From contig CAVXXB010000015.1 in NCBI GenBank assembly GCA_963765585.1, positions 286,072 through 350,071 of the forward strand: DNA of 64,000 nt, read 5' to 3'. Source of the stretch: CAVXXB01 sp963765585. Its GTDB lineage: Bacteria; Calditrichota; Calditrichia; JAJRVZ01. Positions 16,496 to 26,333 of this stretch are shown here, piece after piece; position 1 is the first letter of the stretch, and every line of letters begins with the position of its first letter. The notes below the pieces were generated by a model. That model saw nothing but the letters and a program-made list of their open reading frames with translations. It was not told the origin of the DNA and ran no database searches. Both the position numbers and the translations under genes were made by a program.

Positions 16496-17868
16496 ATGAC
16501 AAATTATTATTTAGGATGCGATGTGAGTAAAGGTTATGCCGATTTTCTCATCCTTGACAGTTCAAAAAAGACGTTGAACCTGTCTTCCAGTTGGATGATA
16601 CTTTTGAAGGGCATAATCAACTATATCGTTTCCTCGAAGACTTTTTTAAACATTATCCGGATGCCACTTTATTTTCAGCCGTCGAAAGTACCGGCGGGTT
16701 AGAAAATAACTGGCTGGCCATGTTTAAACGTTTATCTGATATCATGAATATCAAATCAAGCAGGATCAACCCCGTCGGGCCCAATGCGTTGCACAGGGCT
16801 TCATTAGAGCGTAACAGTGATGATGCCATCAGTGCCAAATTAATCGCCGAATACCTAATTACCTTCCCAGAGAAGGTGGATTACCAAAGTGATGATCCCT
16901 ATTCATCTTTAAGGAAACAATGGAATCTGATCGAGATATATCAAAAGCAAAAGATACAACTGCTCAATCAATTAAGTATCATTTTGTATACTTCGATGCC
17001 GTTCCTGGTTAAATACTGCAAAAATGGTGTGCCAACCTGGCTTTTACTTTTGTTAAGTAAATACTCATCAGCATCAAAACTAATCAGGACAAAAGAAAGC
17101 ACTCTGGCCAAAATCCCTTATATATCCTATAAACGCGCTCAGGAGATTGTCACAGATGCCAGAGAGAACATTGGTGCGGATGATGATGAGGCAATCAGTT
17201 TTATCATCCGGTCCACAGTAGAACAGATTTTGCAACTCAAGGGCAAGATCGAAACTCATAAACAGTTTATGATTAAACGTTGTGTCCTGCCGGAAGTAGA
17301 TTTATTGCAATCTTTTACCGGAATCGGGATCTATTCTGCGATTGGTCTTGTGCTGAATGTCGTATCAGTTGACCGGTTCCCATCGGCAAAACATCTGGCA
17401 TCTTATTTTGGCGTTCACCCTGTTTATAAGACCAGCGGCGATGGATCCGGCAGATTTCGCATGAGTAAGAAGGGTCGCTCTGCTCCCAGAAAAATCCTTT
17501 ATATGGTTGCACGAACGAGCATCGTCCATAATCCACTGATAAAAGAAGTGTATGCAAACCATCTGAAAAGAGGAAATAGTAAATCTTTTGCTTTGGGTGT
17601 GTGCATGCATAAAATTCTGCGTATCGTTTATGGCATGCTCAAACATCAGAAAGAGTTCGATCCGGAGATTGATCTGAGAAACAGAAATAGAATAAGAAAT
17701 ATCCCAGCAAATGCCGAACGCGCCGATAAAAAACGCCGTTTCCAGAAAAATGCAAAAGATGCACCGATTTCAAGAAGACAGACTTTGAAAAGAAGGAAGA
17801 GAGAACAGTCCCAAAACCTTCTTGAGGTTACATGCGGGATCAAAGTTCCCTCTTCCGTCGCAGAGTGA
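16496..17868 (+). CDS. IS110-family transposase, read through a -1 frameshift
   Basis: The first frame begins at ATG 16496 (AAAGGA upstream) with YYLGCDVSKGYADFLILDSS, the RuvC-like start bearing the first catalytic Asp. After Lys-Lys at 16565-16570 the protein continues in the -1 frame as DVEPVFQLDDTFEGHNQLYRF. Further catalytic-domain motifs are AVESTGG and a C-terminal Transposase_20 domain (LLQSFTGIGIYSAIGLVL ... YKTSGDGSGRFRMSKKGRS) with the Ser-containing part. The shift lies exactly at A-AAA-AAG (16564-16570), a classic slippery heptamer. It could be programmed, a decayed copy, or a miscounted A run. Confidence 0.85.
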
Positions 17869-17923
17869 ACATAAAATAATACGGCAAATTAGAAATGTCA
17901 AAGAACAAGTAAAGAATATTTAG

Positions 17924-17945
17924 ACTGACATACATTTGTGTCAGT
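17924..17945 (+). terminator. Hairpin after the IS element
   Basis: ACTGACA / TGTCAGT (7-bp stem, loop TACATTTG) is followed by TTTTATATT. It is possibly a terminator just outside the right inverted repeat. Confidence 0.5.
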
Positions 17946-18036
17946 TTTATATTGACTTAATACTTAATAACTCTGCGGTTTATAATAAAACTTTGCCTCT
18001 GCAAATAAATGCCGCAAAAATTGGAAGATCAAATTC

Positions 18037-18579
18037 ATGAGAATAAACAAAGATGAATCCGTTCTTGTGGTTATAGATATACAGGAACGATTATTCCCCC
18101 ATATATATGAGCATGATATTCTTGAGAAAAATTGTCAGATCTTGATATCTGGTATGAAAAGTCTTGGTATCCCCATCATAGTTACCGAACAGTATAGTAA
18201 GGGATTAGGAGGAACAATTACATCTATCCGGGAAGCCATCGGTAACATTGAATCAATTGAGAAAAGCAGTTTCAGTTGTTGTGGCGAACCAGAGTTTATC
18301 ACTGCGATTGAGAGTTCAGGTAAAAAGAGTGTGATAATTTGTGGCGTCGAGGCACATGTCTGTGTGCTACAAACCGCATTGGATTTATCGGATCGCGGCT
18401 ATCAACCCATTTTAATAGAAGATTGTGTGGCATCGAGAAAATTAAATGACAAGCATATTGCTGTAGACCGTATGCGTGAGAGCGGTGTAATTATTTCCAC
18501 CTATGAATCGATACTTTTTGAATTGTGTGAAGTAGCGGGGACGGAGCAGTTTAAGGCGATATCAAGATTGGTTAAATAA
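18037..18579 (+). CDS. Isochorismatase-family cysteine hydrolase
   Basis: 180 residues with the family triad visible: Asp in VLVVIDIQERLF, Lys in SIEKSSFSC, and Cys in GVEAHVCVLQTALDL. It is close in length to YcaC/nicotinamidase-like and isochorismatase-like hydrolases. The Ile-Glu-Asp-CVASR segment after the Cys is typical of the group. The substrate cannot be inferred. Despite the name, there is no sign it acts on isochorismate; the men genes are 24 kb away. A degenerate REP-like block follows the stop codon. Confidence 0.88.
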   Translation: MRINKDESVLVVIDIQERLFPHIYEHDILEKNCQILISGMKSLGIPIIVTEQYSKGLGGTITSIREAIGNIESIEKSSFSCCGEPEFITAIESSGKKSVIICGVEAHVCVLQTALDLSDRGYQPILIEDCVASRKLNDKHIAVDRMRESGVIISTYESILFELCEVAGTEQFKAISRLVK

Positions 18580-18588
18580 ACACTCTTA

Positions 18589-18787
18589 CCCGGAAATTAG
18601 TGAAACGGTTTCAGGGCCGGTGTACTAAAGATTAATCCTCCGGAGATCACTGCGTTTATCTCGGATAGATTCCTCCGGAAATAGAACGGTCCGGTTAAGA
18701 TTAACTCGGGACCCGTTATTCCGTGTACCCTATGCTCGGGTGGTGTCAAGTAATCCCCGGAGATCACTACGTTATCTCCGAAAGACA
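18589..18787. repeat. Degenerate BIME/REP cluster
   Basis: It begins CCCGGAAATTAG...GGTTTCAGGG and contains CTCCGGAGATCACTGCG and CCCCGGAGATCACTACG pieces. These are decayed relatives of the 93-bp arrays at 40958 and 41971, with no transposase here. Confidence 0.7.
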
Positions 18788-18790
18788 AAA

Positions 18791-18820
18791 AAAAGGGACT
18801 ATCTTATCAGATAGCCCCTT
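18791..18820 (-). terminator. Terminator of hsp20
   Basis: On the minus strand AAGGGGCTATCT / AGATAGTCCCTT form a stem followed by a T run, directly after the hsp20 stop. Confidence 0.85.
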
Positions 18821-18842
18821 CTCGCTTTGTTTATGGACAGAA

Positions 18843-19277
18843 TTATTTTACTTTTACTTCGATTTCTTTTGGTTTGGCAATTTCTGCCTTGGGCATTTCA
18901 ACTGTCAACACACCATCTTTGAAACTGGCATCAATTTTATCTTCGATTACATCAGTATGAATCCGGAAAGATCTCTCAAACTTTCCAAAACGTCTTTCAT
19001 AATACTGATAGTTCTTACCATTTTCTTCTTTCTGGTCTTTCTTCTCACCACTTATAGTCAGAACATCATCCTGGAAAGAAATTTTGATATCTTTCTTTTC
19101 CATGCCAGGCAATTCCACGGAAACGCGATAGGCGTTTTCATTTTCCTCAATATCCACTGCCGGGTAGTAAGATTCCCGACTTCTGTTCAGGAAACGATCT
19201 TCATTAAAAAATGTCTTAAAAACATCATCATTCAAATTCCATAAACCTCTGCTTGGGTGCCATTTTACTAAAGTCAT
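18843..19277 (-). CDS. Small heat-shock protein, Hsp20/IbpA family
   Basis: 144 residues. The alpha-crystallin domain runs from about residue 38 to 135 with YRVSVELPGMEKKDIKISF, YYERRFGKFERSFRI and the A-x-x-x-n-G-V-L motif ASFKDGVLTVEMPK. The C-terminal anchor is weakly conserved (PKEIEVKVK). It is an ATP-independent holdase chaperone for unfolding proteins. AAGGAGATG precedes the start codon. A sigma-54-type promoter lies about 60 bp upstream, unusual for a heat-shock gene. Confidence 0.95.
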   Translation of the reverse strand: MTLVKWHPSRGLWNLNDDVFKTFFNEDRFLNRSRESYYPAVDIEENENAYRVSVELPGMEKKDIKISFQDDVLTISGEKKDQKEENGKNYQYYERRFGKFERSFRIHTDVIEDKIDASFKDGVLTVEMPKAEIAKPKEIEVKVK

Positions 19278-19339
19278 TTTACATCTCCTTCTATTTTATT
19301 TGTTTGTTGTTTTTTTAACTCAACTTCGCTTTTATATAA

Positions 19340-19355
19340 TACAAACTCCGTGCCA
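19340..19355 (-). promoter_or_regulatory. Sigma-54-type promoter of hsp20
   Basis: On the minus strand TGGCACG-N4-TTGTA has a perfect -24 element, correct spacing, and the same T in the -12 box as the promoters at 1473 and 3339. It is 63 bp from the start codon. Confidence 0.65.
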
Positions 19356-19434
19356 AAACTATCCATACCCGTTAACTCATTGTTTTTATAACAATTACAT
19401 GGCCCATTCCTTACAAATCGATATTTGGCCATAC

Positions 19435-19513
19435 TGTCACACATGTGAGTCATAATGACATGCATGACAATATGTATGTCACAATTTCATATTTTTGATT
19501 GTTTTCCATGACA
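19435..19513. promoter_or_regulatory. Cluster of TGTCA/TGACA half-sites upstream of the hsp20 promoter
   Basis: Five copies lie at 19435, 19456, 19465, 19477 and 19509, including the dyads GTCAT-A-ATGAC (around 19454) and TGACA-N7-TGTCA (19465-19481). They are 80-160 bp upstream of the -24 element, where an activator of sigma-54 would bind. Confidence 0.45.
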
Positions 19514-19893
19514 GTGTTAAATTAGGGTTTGTAAGAAAACCGGCAGGATACCGAAACGAGTCTGTCAGTACAGGCTTTTGCAAAACCAGTAAATTTTGAG
19601 CTGAAGCTCTTATATTTGCTGAGATTCAGAGATCCCTGCGTTAAAGCGCAGGGCAAATGACTTTTTGCGCCTTCATATATAACAAATAACTAGCCCCGGC
19701 TTTTAAGACGGGGGATAAAATATATCCCTATCATTAGTGAGTGCTTTAGCACCTAAATTAATGAATCTGCAACGGCCTGAGTGAGTGAATCCCCGCCGTC
19801 CGGAGGGTGATTCGGGATGGCGGTAAAAGAGAGTGCTGGCATTACGAAGTCATGCTGAACTGATTCAGCATCTAATAACAGATAATAGAAAAA
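19514..19893. other. Intergenic region with short palindromes
   Basis: No gene is seen. Hairpins include CCCTGCG-N6-CGCAGGG (19634-19653), CCCCGGC...GGGGG (about 19694-19715) and GTGCTTTAGCAC (about 19741). They look like remnants of dispersed REP-type repeats. Confidence 0.45.
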
Positions 19894-21183
19894 GTGACGT
19901 ATAAAAAAATATTAATATTCTGGATGCCACTGGCTGCGACCTGGCTGATGATGTCAGTGGAGGGGCCATTTCTCGCCGCAGTCATTGCCCGGCTGGCAGA
20001 ACCAAAATTTAATCTTGCAGCATATGGGGTTGCCTTTTCTTTTGCACTCATCATCGAAGCACCGATTATCATGATAATGAGTGCATCAACCGCACTGGTC
20101 GAGAATCGCGAATCATTCCTGAAACTGCGTAATTATACCTATTTCCTGAATGCAGCTATCACATTCCTGATGCTCATTTTATTGATTCCGGATATATTTC
20201 AATTTATTTCTGTTGATTTGATTGAATTACCGCAACGGGTTGCTGATTTAACATACTGGGCAACCATCGTGCTGCTTCCGTGGCCAGGGACCATAGGTTA
20301 TCGCCGGTTTTACCAGGGGATTCTCATCCGGAACAATAAGACCAGGTTGGTAGCATACGGTACTATTATAAGGTTGGCATCAATGGCTGGTACGGCCATT
20401 ATTTTGTATTCAATTGAAACGGTTCCCGGAGTTGTTGTGGGGGCTGCGGCACTCTCCGCCGGTGTCACAATTGAAGCCATTGCCAGCCGGTTGATGAGTA
20501 TTAAGGTAGTAAAAAACATTATCCAAAAAGACGATGAGACCAAACCCCTATCATACACTGCAATTACAAAATTTTATTACCCCCTGGCTATGACCTCTAT
20601 TTTAGCGCTGGGCGTACATCCTCTGGTTACTTTTTTTGTCGGACAAAGCCGCTTTGCCATTGAATCTCTTGCAGTATTACCGGTGGTGACTTCATTGGTG
20701 TTTATATTTCGTGCGATTGGTTTGTCCTATCAGGAAGTGGCTATTTCATTAGTAGGTAAAAATCTCGAGGGATATAAAAAAATACGAAATTTTGCCTATT
20801 TTCTTGCAGTAATGGTTGTTGTGGTTTTGTCAGTTATCGCTTTCTCACCGCTATCTGTTATCTGGTTACATTCTATTTCCGGTCTTTCATTAGATCTTAC
20901 GGAATTTGCCCGACTGCCACTACAGATCATGTGTCTCATGCCGGGTTTATCAGTACTCCTGTCGCTGCAAAGATCAATACTCGTGGCCACACGCAAGACA
21001 TCACCCATTACCTGGGCAACCGCATCGGAAGTGACCGGAATTATTCTTGTGATGTTTATCGGCATCACCTACCTGGACCTGATTGGTGCCGTTGCGGCCA
21101 CTTCAGCTCTTATCATCGGCAGACTGGCGGCAAATTTATATGTGGTACCGGCCTATGTGAGGGCGATAAGCGATAGGCAATGA
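19894..21183 (+). CDS. MATE-like multi-helix membrane transporter
   Basis: 429 residues with about 12 hydrophobic helices arranged in two similar halves. It begins with GTG; no strong ribosome site is seen. Segments such as WMPLAATWLMMSVEGPFLAAVIARL and the repeated PLAMTSILALGVHPLVTFFVG resemble the MATE/MOP superfamily of antiporters and flippases, and some FCB members annotated as ANKH-like. The substrate is unknown. It stands alone between repeat regions. Confidence 0.65.
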   Translation: MTYKKILIFWMPLAATWLMMSVEGPFLAAVIARLAEPKFNLAAYGVAFSFALIIEAPIIMIMSASTALVENRESFLKLRNYTYFLNAAITFLMLILLIPDIFQFISVDLIELPQRVADLTYWATIVLLPWPGTIGYRRFYQGILIRNNKTRLVAYGTIIRLASMAGTAIILYSIETVPGVVVGAAALSAGVTIEAIASRLMSIKVVKNIIQKDDETKPLSYTAITKFYYPLAMTSILALGVHPLVTFFVGQSRFAIESLAVLPVVTSLVFIFRAIGLSYQEVAISLVGKNLEGYKKIRNFAYFLAVMVVVVLSVIAFSPLSVIWLHSISGLSLDLTEFARLPLQIMCLMPGLSVLLSLQRSILVATRKTSPITWATASEVTGIILVMFIGITYLDLIGAVAATSALIIGRLAANLYVVPAYVRAISDRQ

Positions 21184-21379
21184 GCGATTGGCAAGAATCA
21201 GGATGCAAGATTCAGGATACAGGATACAGGATTCTCGATGCTGGTTTTGGGATAATTCATTTCACGCAGAGACGCAGGAAAATTAATTAGGAATTAGAGA
21301 TTAGAGATTAGAGATTAGAGATTTAAAATAGATAATTTGTATTTGTCTATTGCCAATTGCTAATTCCTTATGTGCTTAC
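21184..21379. repeat. Intergenic tandem words
   Basis: GGATACA-type words lie at about 21200-21232. Four copies of ATTAGAG (7 bp) run 21293-21320. Inverted partners (CTAATTCC) lie near 21361. Confidence 0.6.
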
Positions 21380-24213
21380 CTACTGAAGAAGAATCATCTT
21401 CTTCACTTCCCTATAGTCACCTGCTGACAACTGATAGTAATAAACGCCACTAGCCAAATCATTTGCGTTAAATGTGTAACTATGATTTCCCGGATTCATT
21501 GTCTGAGAAACCAGAGTGGCCACCTTCTGCCCAGCAGATTGTACATTGACAATTCTACCTGACTGCCAACTGCCAATCGCCAACTGATAACTGTTTCCGG
21601 ATTGAATGGATTAGGATAATTCTGGTTTAACCGATATGAGTAAGGGCTGTTAACATCCTGCTCCTCTTTCTCGATGGCCAGAGGTTCCAGACTCTGCCAG
21701 AAGGCCTTTGCCGAGTCTGCATGTACTTTTAATGCCGCCAGATCATCGGCGGCCAGCATGGCAAAAGTGATGACATGTGCGCTGTGGGGATCAATCAGCA
21801 CCGGACCAGCGGAAATGGTCATTGATATATCTTCAGGGCCAGCCGATGTAATTTCAGTACCACCGCTGATCGCCTCAAATTTTTCCTCATCAGTAAAGCC
21901 GTCGTATATTCCCCAGGAAGGATTGCCAAGCGCCGATTCGTCATTAAAGATTGCTCTGAAATTTACAGTTTGATCAGATAACAATGAGACTCCGGCATAA
22001 GTCGAAGGGCCACTACCGGTGTCATATACATAGCCAAGTCCGCGTGCTGGATCATATTCCACTTTGTTGGTTATATAATTTTCACCATCCAGGTCCCAAT
22101 CAAAGAATAAACCAAAATAAAAATCCTTCAATGGTACATCGCTGGTATTTACTATGCGGTACTTAAAAACAATAAAATCATCTTTATCCGGATCATCTGA
22201 TGAATACGTGGTTTGCTGGATCTGAACAGGAAGTGGTGCCGAAGCATAAATATCGGCAAAAATTCCCTTGCTTTCCTGTGCCGAAACGGAACCCGGTGTT
22301 TCTACTTCAAGGTTCCCATCCTGCACGACTTCAAAATCCTGGTCACTATCCGGGTCCACCCCTCTGGCGGCATTTGAGACCTGGCCCGATGATATCCCCG
22401 CGATAATGGCCCCCTCATACAGCAAATTCGGACCGTCGTTGTATGAAAATCCAATCCCGGTATCCGATAAATTAATGTCCGCGTATCCGATCCGGCCAAT
22501 ATTCGTTACCGTTACCTTTACATTATTAACATCAATATTGGCGAAAGTTGGCAAGACTACCAATGTAAAATAATCCGCGTCCTGATACCCGGTTGCTGAA
22601 ATATTGAGTTTAAGCTTAATGACATGACCAGTGGGCGAATCCGGATGTACCTGGAATTTGAGCTGGGTAGGCAGGGCCGCTTTCTCCAGCGTTCCCAGTT
22701 GTGTCAATTGACTGTTTCCGGCAAGGATCTCTATAAATTGATCCTCTTCCGTTAACTCAAATGAGATATTGTCAGCCGGTTTCAGGAAATTCATAACCTG
22801 TAAATCAACCGTCACGATGTCACCAGGTTCAATAATTCCATCACCGGCATCATCCATATACTCAATTTCTGAAATCCGGATTGAGGGTAATTGTTCTGAC
22901 AACGCTGTGAGGGCATTCACACGTCCGGCACCCAATTCATCAACATATCCCGGATTTTCAGCATCAATATTATCCGCCGTAACCCGAACCTGTTCAGCTG
23001 CCTGAACACCGCTCCAGTTCTCATTCTTTGTTTTTACCAGGGCTATGACACCGGCTGCCACAGGGCATGCCATAGAAGTACCGCTGTTATTGCCATACCT
23101 TCCGCTGGTCAAAGTGCTTAACACCGACACTCCCGGAGCAGACACGTCCACTTTAGTACCAAAATTTGAGAAAGACGCCTTTATATCATTCACATCAACG
23201 GCAGCGACGGAAAATGCATTGGTGTACTGGGCCGGAAAATAATTACTATCACTATTATTATTTCCGGCAGCGACAACAACCACCGCACCCAGGGCCGTAG
23301 CCTCTGCGATAACACCCTGTTCATACTGAGACGGACTTCCGGGTCTGCCCCAACTGCAACTTATAACATCCGCACCATTACGCGCTGCATAGAGAATACC
23401 GCTGTAACCATGGGCAATGCTATTATCTGTCTCCCTACTGCCCACATTTATGGCCATGATCTTGGCATTGAATGCGGTTCCGGCAATCCCGATAGAATTG
23501 TCGGTTACCGCCGAGGCAATTCCGGCAGTATGGGTACCATGATTGGCATTTATCGGCGTCGAGGGTAAACCGGTTGGATCGCCATTATTATTGGCAAAAT
23601 TCCAGCCATATACATCATCGGTATATCCGTTGTCATCATTGTCGATATTATCATTTGGTATTTCACCCGGATTTATCCAGATATTGGCATTCAGATCGGG
23701 GTGATTAATTTCGGTACCGCCGTCCACGATGGCAATCACTGCGTCTCCCTGCTCGCCTTTTGTAACCGCCCATGCGTCTACTGCCTTGATATTTTGTAAT
23801 GCATATTGTTGTGCAAGGAGTGAATCATTTGGTGCTTCTGATAAAAAATGTAAATATTGGGGCTCTGCATAGATTACCTGAGAAGTTAGTCTCGTCAAGT
23901 CAGCTGCGACAACCTGGGGTGAAGCCGGGGAGTTATATTTAACGAAATATACATCTTCCAGAGTGCTTGTGCTGCTTCGTTTTTTCAAACCGAGTTTCTC
24001 GCCAAGAACCGGATCGAATTTTTGCATACCATATTTTTCCATCAGATTATTTATTGCTGATGTGGATGATGATTTTGCCAGGGATGGAAGCTCACGGAAT
24101 TTTACAATAACGACACCAGGGACAACTGGTTCATTGGTATTTCTATTTCCGGTAGCGTAAGAATTTGAGATGATTAAACTCAACAGGATAAATCGCAGCA
24201 TTGCTGATTTCAT
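21380..24213 (-). CDS. Secreted subtilisin-like serine protease (S8) with sorting domain, frameshifted near the C terminus
   Basis: Start ATG 24213 has AAAGGA upstream and gives signal peptide KSAMLRFILLSLIISNSYA. An inhibitor_I9-like propeptide is followed by the S8 triad: Asp in VIAIVDGGTE, His in NHGTHTAGIAS, Ser in NSGTSMACPVAAG. Later parts are beta-rich, then the sorting signal SYRLNQNYPNPFNPET. At the CCC run 21530-21532 (GGG in the gene) one base is missing, so the frame ends early; adding one G restores NLLGQKVATLVSQTM and the normal end YYYQLSAGDYREVKKMILLQ. The protease domain is intact. Whether the defect is real or a base-calling error is open. Confidence 0.88.
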
Positions 24214-24691
24214 ATATTTTCCTTTAATACTATTAAAAACTACCACAGAGAACACGGAGAAACAGTTAGGAGTTGGAAATAGACTATACAGTTGGCTATT
24301 GGCCGTTGGCAGTAGGCAGTAGGCAACTACAAATTACTAATTTCAATTCTCTAGTCATTTTACTCTGTGCGCTCTGTTGTTAATAATTATCTTGCATTTC
24401 TATCAGTAATATTACTTATTATATGTAATGCATAAAATTTCTTTTTATTTCAATAAATTAACCAAAATTCATCTTAACAATATGTGATTGATGTTACAAA
24501 TGCTATTCTTTCACTACAAATTATTGTGTGACTTTAATTTGCTCAGATGAATGCGAATGAGTATTTTTACTATGATTCAGATTGGAACATGTGCAACATA
24601 TACTCAAACTATTAAATCAACTATCCTTTTACGTTCTCAAATTTAATTTGGGAACGAGTAATAACGACTGGCATACTGACAGGATTAAAGC
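24214..24691. repeat. Intergenic region with CACAGAG fold-back element
   Basis: No gene is seen. ACCACAGAGAACACGGAG (24241-24258) pairs with CTCTGTGCGCTCTGT (about 24363-24377). Between them are GGCAGTAGGCAGTAGGCA words. A diverged CTCAAATTTAATTTGGGAAC repeat lies near 24635-24655, just before rmuC. Confidence 0.55.
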
Positions 24692-26029
24692 ATGACCGAA
24701 ATATATCTTATAGTTATTATCGTCCTTCTTATCATAAATCTGATAATTATCATACGCAATTTAATGCGTGATAAGCACACATCGTTCCAAAAAATGCAGG
24801 ATTCGCTAACCGCTCTAGAAAATACTATGATCAAATCTGAAAAAACAATTCAGGATGATTTTCAAAGGAACCGTGAAGAAATTAATAAAATTGCCCGTGA
24901 TAACCGCACGGAACTTACCGATGGCTTAAAATCCTTCTCGGAAAATTTCAGCCAGAACGTAAAAGAATTTAATCAGCTGCAACGGGATAAATTTAATGAA
25001 TTAAGTGGTAAACAGGAAACCCTGAATACTACCACCGAGTCCCGGCTGGAAAAATTACGTGAAACAGTTGAATCCCGCTTAAAGGCGATACAGGAAGACA
25101 ATAACCTTAAACTGGAGAAAATGCGCGAAACAGTAGATGAAAAATTACATAAAACACTGGAATCGCGTTTGGGAGAATCGTTCAAGCTGGTAAGCGAACG
25201 CTTAGAAAAAGTACAAAAAGGGCTGGGAGAGATGCAAACCCTGGCCAATGGCGTGGGCGATCTGAAGAAGGTATTATCCAATGTAAAAACCCGAGGTGTG
25301 ATGGGTGAATATCAATTAGAAAATATTCTGGAACAGCTGCTGACCAACGAACAGTATGAAAAAAACGTAAAAACAAAATCCAATAGCAGTCAATTCGTCG
25401 AATTTGCCATTAAACTGCCGTCAAAAAAAGAGGATGGCAGCGTCGTATGGTTACCGGTGGATTCTAAATTTCCCACAGAGAATTATCTGGCATTACAGGA
25501 AGCTTATGAAACCGGCGATGTGGCACTAATCGAAACATTGCGTCAGACACTGGCCCGAACAATTAAACTATTTGCCAAAGACATCCATGAAAAATATGTG
25601 GATCCACCCTATACCACCGACTTTGCCCTTATGTTTTTGCCCATAGAAGGATTGTATGCGGAAGTGTTACGCGATCCCGTTTTATTCGAAACCCTGCAGC
25701 GCGAATTCCGGATCATTGTCACCGGTCCGACAACTTTATCAGCCATACTCAATAGTCTGCAAATGGGATTCCGGACACTTGCCATTGAGAAAAGATCCAG
25801 TGAAGTCTGGGAAGTGCTTGGGGCGATCAAAACCGAGTTTGGCAAGTTTGGCGACATGCTGGACAAAACAAAAAAGAAATTACGGGAAGCCAGCAATGTG
25901 GTGGAAGATGCCGGTACCCGTTCCCGTGCCATAGAGCGAAAACTGCGTGATGTACAGGACTTACCTGCAGCCAAGGCGAAGAAGAAACTGGGGGAAGTAG
26001 TGAACGATGACAAGGAGAATGATGATTAA
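24692..26029 (+). CDS. rmuC: DNA recombination protein RmuC
   Basis: 445 residues. One N-terminal membrane helix (IYLIVIIVLLIINLIIII) is followed by a long coiled coil to about residue 190 containing repeated LEKLRETVESRLKAIQ-like heptads. The RmuC domain (GVMGEYQLENILEQLL, WLPVDSKFPTENYLAL, PPYTTDFALMFLPIEGLYAEVL) then follows. RmuC proteins limit DNA inversions and have a predicted endonuclease-like fold. The gene stands alone with AGGATTAAAG before the ATG. Confidence 0.94.
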   Translation: MTEIYLIVIIVLLIINLIIIIRNLMRDKHTSFQKMQDSLTALENTMIKSEKTIQDDFQRNREEINKIARDNRTELTDGLKSFSENFSQNVKEFNQLQRDKFNELSGKQETLNTTTESRLEKLRETVESRLKAIQEDNNLKLEKMRETVDEKLHKTLESRLGESFKLVSERLEKVQKGLGEMQTLANGVGDLKKVLSNVKTRGVMGEYQLENILEQLLTNEQYEKNVKTKSNSSQFVEFAIKLPSKKEDGSVVWLPVDSKFPTENYLALQEAYETGDVALIETLRQTLARTIKLFAKDIHEKYVDPPYTTDFALMFLPIEGLYAEVLRDPVLFETLQREFRIIVTGPTTLSAILNSLQMGFRTLAIEKRSSEVWEVLGAIKTEFGKFGDMLDKTKKKLREASNVVEDAGTRSRAIERKLRDVQDLPAAKAKKKLGEVVNDDKENDD

Positions 26030-26290
26030 ATGCTGAGTAAAAGTCCCTGAGTCCCTAAGCGCCTAAGTACCTGAGCCCAGGCAATGACGCTAATGTCCAA
26101 TGTCCAAGCCCGAATAACAAATGAATGCCCAAAACCAAATTCCAAAAAGTAGTATATCCATATCATTGGGCATTGGAAATTGATTTGGCATTTGGATATT
26201 GACATTGGACATTTGTTTTTACTCAGGTGCTCAGGGACTGAGGGACTTTTGTGGCACTTTTGGGCCCGGGTAAAAGATCTCTAAAAGATG
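26030..26290. repeat. Composite inverted-repeat element
   Basis: AAAGTCCCTGAGTCCCTAAG... (26040-26075) reappears inverted as CTCAGGTGCTCAGGGACTGAGGGACTTTT (26223-26250). Nested inside is AATGTCCAATGTCC paired with GACATTGGACATT. No gene is seen. Confidence 0.6.
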
Positions 26291-26312
26291 ACTGCTTAAA
26301 AACAACCCCCTA

Positions 26313-26330
26313 CCCCCTTTTTTAAGGGGG
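26313..26330 (-). terminator. Terminator of the ABC operon
   Basis: CCCCCTT-TTTT-AAGGGGG lies directly after the permease stop on the minus strand. Confidence 0.65.
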
Positions 26331-26333
26331 AAA

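Larger units (their letters stand above)
16293..17914 (+). mobile_element. IS110-family insertion sequence
   Basis: A 15-bp perfect inverted repeat CTTTACTTGTTCTTT (16293-16307) / AAAGAACAAGTAAAG (17900-17914) brackets the transposase gene and a 188-bp non-coding leader. Subterminal inverted repeats are known for the IS1111 subgroup, whereas a long leader carrying the guide RNA is known for the IS110 subgroup, so the subgroup is uncertain. True ends could lie some bases outside the repeats. Confidence 0.65.

Noticed and set aside
18037..18579. Isochorismatase-like gene as part of isochorismate or menaquinone metabolism
   Set aside because: The family is broad, the gene is 24 kb from the men genes, and no siderophore genes are present.
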